Assembly: GCA_937899365.1 (NCBI GenBank)
Contig: CALBPH010000168.1
Location: forward strand, 1-9,755
Origin: an uncultured Leptolyngbya sp.
GTDB lineage: Bacteria; Cyanobacteriota; Cyanobacteriia; Phormidesmidales; Phormidesmidaceae
DNA: 9,755 bases
Reading direction: 5' to 3'
Below the pieces are notes generated by a model that did no database searches, had not been told where the DNA came from, and saw nothing but the letters and a program-made list of their open reading frames with translations. Positions 1 through 5,888 of the stretch are shown one piece after another (within the stretch, counting starts at the first letter, position 1; every line of letters starts with the position of its first letter). The position numbers were made by a program, and so were the translations under genes.

Positions 1-903
1 GTCAAAGCGGCCCAGGCAAACGACACCCGCTTTTCTCTCTTAACTGACGACCCGCTACCTCCAGAGTGGGTGGGTCGACCCTGGGCGCTCCACTATGGCT
101 ATACCCACAGTTCGCCCGAGAGTAAATGGGTGTTAGGCATTGACGCCGACACCCAGCCCCAGCCAGGTTTAGTGGCAGCGCTCATATCGGCCGCCGAAGC
201 CGAGGGCTATGACCTAGTCTCACTGTCGCCACAGTTTATTTTGAAAACACCGGGGGAGATATGGCTGCAGCCAGCCCTGCTCATGACCCTGGTGTATCGG
301 TTTGGACCAGCAGGGGCCGACGAAGGAGCCGAGAGAGTCATGGCCAATGGCCAATGTTTTCTCTGTCGACGGGAACTGCTCGATCGGCTGGGGGGCTACA
401 CCATTGCAAAATCGTCTTTTTGTGATGACGTCACCCTCGCCCGGTACGCCGCCCAATCTGGGGCAAAGGTGGGCTTTTGGGATGGCGCTTTTTTATTAAA
501 AGTGCGCATGTACGAAGGACTGCAAGAAACATGGACAGAGTGGGGCCGTTCCCTGGACTTGAAGGATGCGTCTTCGCCGGGACAGATTTGGAGTGACTTA
601 TGGTTTTTGGCCAGTGTGCAAGCATTGCCGTGGCTGAGTTTGCCGATTTTACTGTTGGCAGCCCCCAGCCCATCGGTGCAGCTGGCCCTGGGGTTAAACG
701 GCGGTCTTATTGCCATTCGATTTGCCCTCCAGCTGGCCATTAGTTCCTCCTACGATTTGAGCCAGGCCCAAGGTAAATGGCTATTTTGGCTGTCACCCCT
801 GGCCGACCCCTTGGCGGTTGTGCGCATTGGGCTGTCCTCATTTCACACCCCTACCAGCTGGCGCGGACGGCAGTATGATCTGGGGCATATTCCCTCAAAC
901 TAA
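1..903 (+). CDS. Glycosyltransferase family 2 (CruG/HpnB-like), 5' end outside window
   Basis: The reading frame is open from base 1 to the TAA at 901-903, so about 300 C-terminal residues are visible and the start lies upstream; the GTG at 70 is only an internal codon. Visible residues include PEWVGRPWAL (21-30), a DxD-type sugar-nucleotide/metal motif GIDAD (46-50), an FCDDV motif around 140-144 where GT2 enzymes carry the catalytic acid, and TWTEWGRSLDLKD (177-189) in the place of the QxxRW-type motif. Hydrophobic segments at about 200-221, 226-247 and 258-279 suggest membrane anchoring. From memory, this arrangement and the WVG-PWA and EWGRS-DLKDA signatures fit cyanobacterial membrane glycosyltransferases of the CruG (carotenoid glycoside) or HpnB-like group. 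The exact acceptor cannot be read from sequence, and no cruF is visible beside it. The SDR gene follows after 6 nt, which suggests co-transcription. Confidence 0.85.
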   Translation, partial: VKAAQANDTRFSLLTDDPLPPEWVGRPWALHYGYTHSSPESKWVLGIDADTQPQPGLVAALISAAEAEGYDLVSLSPQFILKTPGEIWLQPALLMTLVYRFGPAGADEGAERVMANGQCFLCRRELLDRLGGYTIAKSSFCDDVTLARYAAQSGAKVGFWDGAFLLKVRMYEGLQETWTEWGRSLDLKDASSPGQIWSDLWFLASVQALPWLSLPILLLAAPSPSVQLALGLNGGLIAIRFALQLAISSSYDLSQAQGKWLFWLSPLADPLAVVRIGLSSFHTPTSWRGRQYDLGHIPSN

Positions 904-909
904 ACTACC

Positions 910-1716
910 GTGGTCAACCATGTTTTAATTACCGGAGCATCCCAGGGGGCAGGTAAAGCCACCGCCCTTCGATTTGCCCAGGGCGGATGGGAGTGGACTC
1001 ATGCTGCCCGCAACCGTGAGCGTTTAGACACGGTTGCCCAAACATTCCAAGCCATGGGACGTCAGGCCCTGGCAGTACCCACGGATGTGGGCGATGCTCA
1101 ACAGGTCACCCAGCTGATAGAAAAAGCCCTTGATACCTACGGTCGTGTGGATGCCCTCATTAACAATGCTGGAATTTGCTTGACGGGTCCCGCCGTCAAC
1201 ACCAGCCTTGATGACTGGCACCAAATTTTAGACACCAATCTATGGGGCTGTATTCATACCATTCAGGCGCTGCTACCAGCCATGTTAGCTCAGGGTAGCG
1301 GCACCATTATTAATGTGGGTTCCTTTGGCGGTAAAATGCCCCTGCCACAAATGACAGCCTACTGTACCAGCAAATATGCCCTCACCGGATTAACTGAATC
1401 ATTACGGATAGAACTGGCATCCGAAGGGATTCATGTGGGGATTGTTCATCCTGGGGTAATCAATAGCGACTTTTTAGAACGGGCCATGTTTCGAGGGAAA
1501 TCTGATCAAGAGGCTAGCGAGCGTCAGCAACAGATGCAGCAAACGTTGCAATCTAGCTGGGTGAGTCAGCCTGAGGACATTGCCGAGGCGGTTTGGAAAG
1601 CAGTTAAGCAACAGCAGGCTGAAGTAGTTGTCGGGCCAGTTGCGATCGCAACAGAATTAAATCGATTGTTTCCCCAGTTAACCCAGTGGGCTTTGGCCAG
1701 CAGACGGCCTCGCTAG
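910..1716 (+). CDS. Short-chain dehydrogenase/reductase (SDR), classical type
   Basis: This is a complete 268-residue classical SDR oxidoreductase that uses NAD(P)(H). The Rossmann cofactor motif TGASQGAG is at 8-15, NNAG at 85-88, the active-site Asn at 110, the catalytic Ser at 138 (NVGSFGG), and YxxxK at 151-155 (Y151, K155). The PG motif after strand 6 is at 181-182. Length and motif spacing match the family, so the enzyme should be active. The substrate cannot be deduced. The proposed start is GTG at 910, which puts the first beta strand (HVLITGAS) at the usual position; no Shine-Dalgarno is evident, and the gene sits 6 nt after the glycosyltransferase stop, consistent with translational coupling. 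A HIP1 octamer lies inside the gene at 1642-1649. A role beside the glycosyltransferase in lipid or carotenoid metabolism is possible but is inference. Confidence 0.9.
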   Translation: MVNHVLITGASQGAGKATALRFAQGGWEWTHAARNRERLDTVAQTFQAMGRQALAVPTDVGDAQQVTQLIEKALDTYGRVDALINNAGICLTGPAVNTSLDDWHQILDTNLWGCIHTIQALLPAMLAQGSGTIINVGSFGGKMPLPQMTAYCTSKYALTGLTESLRIELASEGIHVGIVHPGVINSDFLERAMFRGKSDQEASERQQQMQQTLQSSWVSQPEDIAEAVWKAVKQQQAEVVVGPVAIATELNRLFPQLTQWALASRRPR

Positions 1717-1732
1717 ATAGTGAGGGCTTTTC

Positions 1733-1787
1733 ATTTTGCTGATGAGTAATGCGAGAGAAGTAAGGTCGCATTACTCATCAGTAAAAT
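1733..1787. repeat. Long hairpin, 22-bp stem with 11-nt loop
   Basis: Arms 1733-1754 and 1766-1787 are complementary over 22 positions. One pair (1738/1782) is a G/T mismatch, which would be a G-U wobble in RNA. The hairpin lies just after the SDR stop and its right arm includes the stop codon (1771-1773) of the minus-strand Mrr-like fragment. The outer ends read TTTT...AAAA rather than AAAA...TTTT and no U-tract follows on either strand, so it is not a textbook intrinsic terminator. It may still separate the converging genes, or mark a recombination or insertion scar. Confidence 0.7.
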
Positions 1788-2001
1788 AATCAGTGTCAAT
1801 GCGTTTCACCACATAGGTCATCGCAGGTGAAATACCGACGTTATGCTCAATCATAAAGGCAGCGAGCTTATGGCCGTTGATAAGAATGATTTTGCTATCA
1901 AAAGGAGAACATTCTTTAATAGTTTGGACTAAATCAGCTGCGAGACTGTCGTTTAACGATTGAACCGCTTGTTCTAATAACGCACCCGTACTCGCCCCCA
2001 T
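1771..2001 (-). pseudogene. C-terminal remnant of an Mrr-like restriction endonuclease
   Basis: The minus strand encodes 76 residues whose last 50 or so resemble, from memory, the C-terminus of Mrr-family restriction proteins: a DSKIILINGHKLAAFMIEHN block, then GIS, then KRIDTDYF near the end. In Mrr proteins this block closes the nuclease domain, which cleaves modified DNA. Here only the tail exists. The frame remains open upstream to about 2055, but the extra residues (for example YRRDWCWSLFWDG) do not look like Mrr, and the catalytic D-EVK/QxK core is absent. I read this as a decayed fragment left after a deletion or insertion, not a working enzyme. The first ATG at 2001 has no clear ribosome binding site. 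The identification rests on remembered family patterns; a short unrelated gene is possible. Confidence 0.55.
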
Positions 2002-2104
2002 GCCGTCCCAAAATAGGCTCCAGCACCAATCCTTCGATAGGCAAAGAACCCCATTAACTACATGTATAGTTTTCTAAAGGCCTTAAATCAACTGCTTTCA
2101 ATTC
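1788..2104. other. Gap before the ABC transporter gene, mostly the Mrr-like remnant
   Basis: Apart from the minus-strand Mrr-like tail, bases 2002-2104 show no gene. They hold an AT-rich stretch (around 2050-2100) that may contain the promoter of the ABC transporter gene. No strong -35/-10 pair and no convincing Shine-Dalgarno were seen directly before 2105; the nearest purine run (AAAGG, about 2076-2080) is some 25 nt upstream. Confidence 0.4.
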
Positions 2105-3889
2105 ATGCAACGCTTTAACCTGCAAATATTTCAACGCTTCTGGACCATTGCCAAAACCTACTGGTTCAGCGACGAAAAATGGAAGGCGCGGGGGCTGCTG
2201 TTACTGATTGTGCTGCTGCTGTTGGCCTATACCGGTCTTAGCGTTGTGCTTAACAATCAGCGTGGGGAGCTGATCTCAGCCCTTTCTGCTAAAAATGAGT
2301 CTCGCTTTTGGCAAACGGTGATTATTTTTATCGGGGTGCTTGTTGTCTATGCCCCCTTACTGGCGGCCTATACCTACCTTCGTGACCGCTTGGGGCTGGC
2401 CTGGCGACGCTGGCTGACCACCGACTTTGTTGAACGCTATTTTGCTGAGCGCGCCTTTTATCGGATCAATCAGTTTAGCCCCGACATTGATAATCCTGAC
2501 CAGCGGATTGCGGAAGATGTTAAAAATTTCACCCAGGAATCCCTGACCCTGGCCCTGGTTTTATCCGACTCAGTGCTGGAAATCATTGCTTTTAGCGGTG
2601 TTTTATTAGGTATTTCACGCGAACTGGTGATTTTTCTACTGGGGTATGCCGTTATCGGTACCCTGGTTACCGTGGGTGTCTTTGGTCAACCCCTCGTCCG
2701 ACTAAATTTTGAACAGTTAAAACGGGAGGCCAATTTTCGATTTAGCTTGGTGCGGGTGCGAGAAAATGCCGAAGCTATTGCTTTTTACCAGGGTGAAGCT
2801 CAAGAATCTGCCCAGGTAAACAACCGCTTTATGGCCGCTTTTGATAACTATAAGCGCTTGCTGGGCTGGGAGTTAGGTCTCAATGGCCTTACCAATGCCT
2901 ATGAGTTTATTCCCTTTGTGCTACCGGCCCTGGTGGTGGCCCCCGGTATCTTTAGTGGTGACATCGAGGTGGGTAAAGTTAGCGAAGCCCAGGGGGCCTT
3001 TATTCGGGTTTTCTTTTCGCTCAATTTAATTGTTGCTCGCTTTCAGTCTTTGAGTGCCTTTGGGGCTGGAATTGACCGGCTTTATGACTTTGCCACCTCC
3101 TTAGGAGGGGTAAAAGAATTAGAAAAGGGAGAAGAACCGGTATTGGAAAAAGACGCCCAAAAAGAAGACGCCCCAGAAGAACATACTCAAAAAGAAAATA
3201 CCCAGGAAGACGTCTCTTGCCACCATCCGGTCATCCGATGTGAAATGGCGGATGAGCTAGCGTTGCAAAACCTAACCCTCCAAACCCCCAACTACCAGCG
3301 TACGCTGATCGAAAACCTATCCCTGGTCTTGGATGCCCAAAGTTCTTTGCTGGTGGTGGGTCCTAGCGGCTGTGGCAAGAGTTCATTGATGCGTGCGATC
3401 GCAGGTCTCTGGAACTCCGGCTCCGGCGTTATTCAGCGCCCCCAGCTAGAGCACCTGCTCTTTTTACCACAAAAGCCCTACATGATTCTGGGCAGCCTTC
3501 GTCAGCAGCTCCTCTATCCCTATCCCGAGGTTAAACTTGATGACAATCAGCTTAAATTAGCCCTGCAGCAGGTCAATCTTCCCGACTTAGATAAACGCTT
3601 TGGCGGCTTGGATGCCGAGGAAGAATGGAGTGATGTGCTATCCCTAGGAGAACAACAGCGCCTTAGCTTTGCGCGCGTGCTGCTCCATCAGCCCACTTAC
3701 ACGATTTTAGATGAGGCCACCAGTGCCCTTGACCGTGACAATGAAAAACAACTTTATAATCATTTAGCTACTACCAAAACTGCCTATCTCAGCGTCGGCC
3801 ATCGTCAGTCTCTAGAAGACTATCACCAGGCCATCCTACGGTTGGCAGAAGACCACACATGGCAGCTAAAACCCCTGGATGATAGGTAA
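2105..3889 (+). CDS. ABC transporter half-molecule, ABCD/SbmA-type permease fused to ATPase
   Basis: This 594-residue protein is an exporter-fold half-transporter expected to dimerise in a membrane. Hydrophobic segments occur at about 29-49, 71-91, 147-170, 173-198 and 264-284. The segment NPDQRIAEDV (130-139) is the hallmark of the ABC_membrane_2 family (peroxisomal ABCD, SbmA/BacA, YddA). The ATPase domain has Walker A GPSGCGKS (419-426), Q-loop Q456, signature LSLGEQQR (512-519), Walker B YTILDEA (532-538), D-loop SALD (540-543) and H-loop H566, all intact. There is no N-terminal C39 peptidase domain, so it is not the transporter that would cut double-glycine leaders. A hydrophilic Lys/Glu/Gln-rich linker (about 337-372) with degenerate repeats joins the two halves. 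The substrate is unknown: family members carry fatty-acyl compounds, vitamins or peptides. The next genes converge on it from the other strand. Confidence 0.9.
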   Translation: MQRFNLQIFQRFWTIAKTYWFSDEKWKARGLLLLIVLLLLAYTGLSVVLNNQRGELISALSAKNESRFWQTVIIFIGVLVVYAPLLAAYTYLRDRLGLAWRRWLTTDFVERYFAERAFYRINQFSPDIDNPDQRIAEDVKNFTQESLTLALVLSDSVLEIIAFSGVLLGISRELVIFLLGYAVIGTLVTVGVFGQPLVRLNFEQLKREANFRFSLVRVRENAEAIAFYQGEAQESAQVNNRFMAAFDNYKRLLGWELGLNGLTNAYEFIPFVLPALVVAPGIFSGDIEVGKVSEAQGAFIRVFFSLNLIVARFQSLSAFGAGIDRLYDFATSLGGVKELEKGEEPVLEKDAQKEDAPEEHTQKENTQEDVSCHHPVIRCEMADELALQNLTLQTPNYQRTLIENLSLVLDAQSSLLVVGPSGCGKSSLMRAIAGLWNSGSGVIQRPQLEHLLFLPQKPYMILGSLRQQLLYPYPEVKLDDNQLKLALQQVNLPDLDKRFGGLDAEEEWSDVLSLGEQQRLSFARVLLHQPTYTILDEATSALDRDNEKQLYNHLATTKTAYLSVGHRQSLEDYHQAILRLAEDHTWQLKPLDDR

Positions 3890-3927
3890 TCTCTTTGAAA
3901 GCGTTGGATGACAACAGCCATATACAC

Positions 3928-3961
3928 AGCAAACTGCTGAATGAGCATTCAACAGTTTGCT
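3928..3961. terminator. Hairpin between converging genes (ABC transporter and peptide A)
   Basis: Arms 3928-3942 and 3947-3961 pair over 14 of 15 positions around a 4-nt loop (GAGC). It sits 39 nt after the ABC transporter stop and 45 nt past the end of the minus-strand peptide gene, where a shared terminator would be expected. No strong T-run follows on either strand, so termination is inferred from stem and position. Confidence 0.6.
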
Positions 3962-4005
3962 ACATATTTATCGGATTGCTCACAGACTATGTAAGCTAAA
4001 CCAGA

Positions 4006-4323
4006 TTACGACACGGCAGATACGGACTGGGAGAAGGAGTTAGACTGGTAGTCATTCGCATCTGTAAAGGTTAGAGTCTCAGAGAAGCTGTTGTCACCAT
4101 CGGCATCGGCAAACGCTTGGGCAAACGCTGAATTGTCAATGACCCATGCGTCAACATAGATCTCTTTGTCATACCGTTCTTTAACGTCTACACGGACTTT
4201 GACGTCCTTACGAACTCTACCCTTTAGGTCAATGTCACCACCGCCACGATGGCGACGAGAACCGCGACCACCTACTACAGTTTCTTCAGCAGACTCTAGG
4301 TAGTTTAGATCAGAGATAATCAT
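4006..4323 (-). CDS. Double-glycine leader peptide A (candidate secreted peptide precursor)
   Basis: This is a 105-residue precursor. The leader MIISDLNYLESAEETVVGG (1-19) has the acidic, hydrophobic-patterned form ending in Gly-Gly that C39-peptidase ABC transporters cleave during export. Related M-x-I-x-DL-x-YLE leaders are, from memory, widespread in cyanobacterial bacteriocin-like loci. The predicted 86-residue product starts very basic (RGSRRHRGGG), continues with alternating charged/Val residues, and ends rich in Ser, Asp, Ala and Phe (SFSETL, NSFSQSVSAVS). It has no Cys, and it is long and polar for a class II bacteriocin, so antimicrobial activity is not implied. A GGAG ribosome binding site lies 7 nt before the ATG, which supports this start. 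A palindrome of the locus family lies about 84 nt upstream. Leader assignment is firm; function is unknown. Confidence 0.8.
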   Translation of the reverse strand: MIISDLNYLESAEETVVGGRGSRRHRGGGDIDLKGRVRKDVKVRVDVKERYDKEIYVDAWVIDNSAFAQAFADADGDNSFSETLTFTDANDYQSNSFSQSVSAVS

Positions 4324-4330
4324 TCCTTTT

Positions 4331-4334
4331 CTCC
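4331..4334 (-). promoter_or_regulatory. Ribosome binding site of peptide A
   Basis: On the minus strand GGAG occurs 7 nt before the ATG at 4323, within the purine-rich GGAGAAAAGGA. This fixes the start so that the double-glycine leader is included. Confidence 0.7.
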
Positions 4335-4406
4335 AGAAAACTTGTTAGTCAGACATGAGCTCTTTGACTCACATTGTTATCTTAGGTCTATGGTTTCTGT
4401 TGCGGT

Positions 4407-4419
4407 TGCCATTTTGGCA
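4407..4419. promoter_or_regulatory. Palindrome copy 1, upstream of peptide A
   Basis: TGCCATTTTGGCA differs at one base from the locus consensus TGCCAATTTGGCA. It lies 83 nt before the ATG of peptide A, with an A-rich tract further upstream on the minus strand and -10-like sequences (TAGACC, TAAGAT) about 16-22 nt downstream. It is a probable operator; the regulator is unknown. Confidence 0.5.
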
Positions 4420-4505
4420 GCTTTTGTTTTTTATTTTTTAGCCCAAGGGCAGAGAACGATCTCTTGTAATCAGAAAAAGACTTAGGGGCTGCTAAAAATC
4501 AAAAA

Positions 4506-4535
4506 TAAGCAACGTACATTAATGTACGTTGCTTA
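4506..4535 (-). terminator. 30-bp perfect palindrome, probable terminator of peptide B
   Basis: Bases 4506-4520 and 4521-4535 are perfect reverse complements. Read on the minus strand, the hairpin is followed at once by TTTTTGATTTTT, as in an intrinsic terminator, and lies 65 nt after the stop of the minus-strand gene ending at 4600. It separates peptide B transcription from peptide A. Confidence 0.7.
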
Positions 4536-4599
4536 GAAGAAGGCAGTCTTTATATTACCTATTAGCAGTGCATTAGCCCCATCAAATCATTATCCTTGC

Positions 4600-4893
4600 T
4601 TACTCAGTTGGTGCCACCTCAACAATCTCTCTACCAATAATTGTTCTTGAAATTCGTGTTCGGGTAAACGACGGTCTTGTAAATCCTCCACCGTCAACGG
4701 AGTCGGGGAAACTAGAACTTAGCTCTTCAAAAGAAGAGCTGCAGCCTGAAGTAGACGTATTAAAGCCAAGTCGTATACTTTCTATTCGTCGATTAAAGTT
4801 TTCCCTGGCTGCATCGAAGTCGGGACCCATGCCGCCCACCACGTCGAGTTTATAGCCTGCGTACTGTAGGTAATCTAAGTCATGAATATGCAT
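4600..4893 (-). CDS. Double-glycine leader peptide B (candidate secreted peptide precursor)
   Basis: This is a 97-residue precursor. Its 21-residue leader begins MHIHDLDYLQYAG and ends KLDVVGG, matching the leaders of its two neighbours at M-x-I-x-DL-x-[YF] and the Gly-Gly site. The predicted 76-residue product begins MGPDFDAARENFNRR, has a Ser-rich middle (around 46-65) with one Cys, then GGGFTRPSFTRTRISRTIIG and an acidic tail ending VAPTE. The core shows no clear similarity to the other two. An AAGGAG ribosome binding site lies 10 nt before the ATG. A perfect palindrome with a T-run downstream ends the transcript, so the gene is probably monocistronic. The leader points to cleavage and export by a C39-type ABC transporter located elsewhere. 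The mature role is unknown: antimicrobial, signal or matrix peptide are all open. Confidence 0.78.
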   Translation of the reverse strand: MHIHDLDYLQYAGYKLDVVGGMGPDFDAARENFNRRIESIRLGFNTSTSGCSSSFEELSSSFPDSVDGGGFTRPSFTRTRISRTIIGREIVEVAPTE

Positions 4894-4903
4894 CGACTAT
4901 TGT

Positions 4904-4909
4904 CTCCTT
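4904..4909 (-). promoter_or_regulatory. Ribosome binding site of peptide B
   Basis: AAGGAG on the minus strand, 10 nt before the ATG at 4893, is a strong Shine-Dalgarno that supports this gene and its start. Confidence 0.7.
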
Positions 4910-5082
4910 ATCGAATAGAGAAAATCCACGCACTGCCAGCTTACTTATCTCAGCAAAACCATAGAGGCTTTAAAGTTCTTTGAGGAGAAGTCTTGGCATA
5001 GTAAAACATCAAAAAATAGTCTTCTCTAATGTTCTATGACGTGCGCTATGACTTAACTTATTCCCATAGCCATTAGGCATGT

Positions 5083-5095
5083 TGCCAATTTGGCA
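5083..5095. promoter_or_regulatory. Palindrome copy 2, between peptides B and C
   Basis: TGCCAATTTGGCA is a perfect palindrome around the central T, extended by one pair (TTGCCAATTTGGCAA, 5082-5096). It lies 189 nt before the start of peptide B and after the stop of peptide C. No convincing -10 was found at the spacing seen for copies 4 and 5. It is a probable operator for peptide B. Confidence 0.5.
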
Positions 5096-5143
5096 AAAGC
5101 TTCTATTGTTTGACGAGTGAGGGCATCTACGGAGCTAAGAGAG

Positions 5144-5443
5144 CTAACTAAAATTCCGACCATAATCCCTAGAATATGATCTTTCGACTTCCCTGTCAGC
5201 GATGGCAGATGCCGATGATTTAGCCATTGCCTTGGTAAACGAACCACGCTTGGACTTACGACTTGTTGCCCTGGTCGAGGTGCGAGTTTTTGTAGAGTTT
5301 CCGGTTGCAACAGCTATAGCAGTAGCATCAGCAAAGTCTTCTCCAGCATTGGCATTAGCATAGGTAGAGGCTGTTCGCCCGCCTAAAATATTAGCGCTAT
5401 CCAGTTTTAGCGCCTGTTCAAATTCCAAGTCTATAATGTTCAT
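5144..5443 (-). CDS. Double-glycine leader peptide C (candidate secreted peptide precursor)
   Basis: This is a 99-residue precursor. The 22-residue leader begins MNIIDLEFEQALKL and ends SANILGG, with the same M-x-I-x-DL-x-[YF] start and Gly-Gly end as peptides A and B. The predicted 77-residue product begins RTASTYANANAGEDFADA, is rich in Ala, Ser and Thr with a basic centre (STRATSRKSKRG), and ends RSYSRDYGRNFS. There is no Cys. The composition is low-complexity and hydrophilic, unlike a pore-forming bacteriocin. No good Shine-Dalgarno precedes the ATG, which weakens the expression call compared with A and B, but the leader conservation supports the start. The gene is transcribed away from the RTX-like gene across a 445-nt gap with two palindromes. 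It is likely exported by a C39-type transporter outside the window. Confidence 0.75.
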   Translation of the reverse strand: MNIIDLEFEQALKLDSANILGGRTASTYANANAGEDFADATAIAVATGNSTKTRTSTRATSRKSKRGSFTKAMAKSSASAIADREVERSYSRDYGRNFS

Positions 5444-5746
5444 TGCATAAACTATTACTATTCATCACAACACAATAAGACTCCAGCCCACCTTCAAAGA
5501 TAAGGTATCTAAAGGGGACTGCGATCTCTACTCAGTAAGTCAGGGGTTTGCTAAAAATGCGTAAACACCTCAGAATACAGCGGATTCATGATTTGCTGTG
5601 GTTTTGCGATCGCAAAAGAAATGCTTGCGGAACCCAGTTAGGTTAGGTCTAGCCGCCATTAAATCAGGAAAACAGATGAAAATGAGAGTTTTAACAAACA
5701 GCAAGAGCCATAGGAGAAAGATTAAAGCCATCGTGTCAAAAACAGT

Positions 5747-5759
5747 TGCCAAATTGGCA
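5747..5759. promoter_or_regulatory. Palindrome copy 3, divergent region
   Basis: TGCCAAATTGGCA is a perfect palindrome around the central base and is the reverse complement of copies 2 and 4. It lies 41 nt from copy 4 and could serve the divergent peptide C gene; a minus-strand TTTAAT follows at a gap of 20 nt. It is a probable operator. Confidence 0.5.
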
Positions 5760-5794
5760 GAAAACTAATGTATCTAATCGTCAGGCAAACCTGT

Positions 5795-5820
5795 AAACCT
5801 GCCAATTTGGCAGGTTTTTT
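5795..5820 (+). terminator. Terminator-like hairpin with T-run containing palindrome copy 4
   Basis: Arms 5795-5805 and 5807-5817 are perfect 11-bp complements around one central T (a few central bases would open as loop), and a run of six T covers 5815-5820. The core TGCCAATTTGGCA (5800-5812) is copy 4 of the locus palindrome. A -10-like TATATT begins 19 nt after the core. It could be an operator upstream of the RTX-like gene promoter or, if transcription starts further upstream, an attenuator in its leader. No plus-strand gene ends just before it. Confidence 0.55.
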
Positions 5821-5871
5821 CTTGCAAAGCATATATTCTGTTGTTGAACCTGTAAGGCCAGTTCAAATCTT

Positions 5872-5877
5872 GAGGAG
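5872..5877 (+). promoter_or_regulatory. Ribosome binding site of the RTX-like gene
   Basis: GAGGAG lies 11 nt before the ATG at 5889, slightly farther than usual but the only purine-rich site nearby. It supports the chosen start. Confidence 0.6.
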
Positions 5878-5888
5878 AAATTGTCATC

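Larger units (their letters stand above)
5444..5888. other. Divergent control region between peptide C and the RTX-like gene
   Basis: No convincing gene was found in these 445 bases. They hold a HIP1 site inside the palindrome TTTTGCGATCGCAAAA (5602-5617), two copies of the locus palindrome (5747-5759, 5800-5812), the second inside a terminator-like hairpin, a -10-like TATATT (5832-5837) and the GAGGAG ribosome binding site of the following gene. On the minus strand a TTTGACA (about 5734-5740) lies just past copy 3 and might be a -35 for peptide C. Confidence 0.5.

Noticed and set aside
70..72. GTG at 70 as the real start of the glycosyltransferase
   Set aside because: The frame is open and protein-like back to base 1 (RFSLLTDDPLPPEW), and the GT2 domain needs its N-terminal nucleotide-binding half, which lies upstream.
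2105..3889. ABC transporter as the exporter of the double-glycine peptides
   Set aside because: It has no C39 peptidase domain and belongs to the ABC_membrane_2 (ABCD/SbmA) type; it is also convergent with the peptide genes rather than in an operon with them.
5053..5310. Minus-strand 85-residue frame overlapping the end of peptide C
   Set aside because: It overlaps peptide C in another frame, lacks a ribosome binding site and any recognised domain, and runs through palindrome copy 2. The leader similarity makes peptide C the better call.
4006..5443. CRISPR-like or tandem-repeat array in the peptide region
   Set aside because: The palindromes are short and irregularly spaced (41 to about 1970 nt apart), with no repeat-spacer pattern and no cas genes.
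5570..5752. Minus-strand 60-residue hydrophobic frame in the divergent control region
   Set aside because: Its start lies inside palindrome copy 3, it has no good ribosome binding site, and its hydrophobicity comes from A/T-rich sequence; no family is recognised.
5795..5817. Lux-box (LuxR/acyl-homoserine-lactone) binding site
   Set aside because: The symmetry ACCTGCCA...TGGCAGGT is reminiscent, but the spacing is one base short of the usual lux box, the other copies lack the outer pairs, and no LuxR/LuxI gene is in the window.
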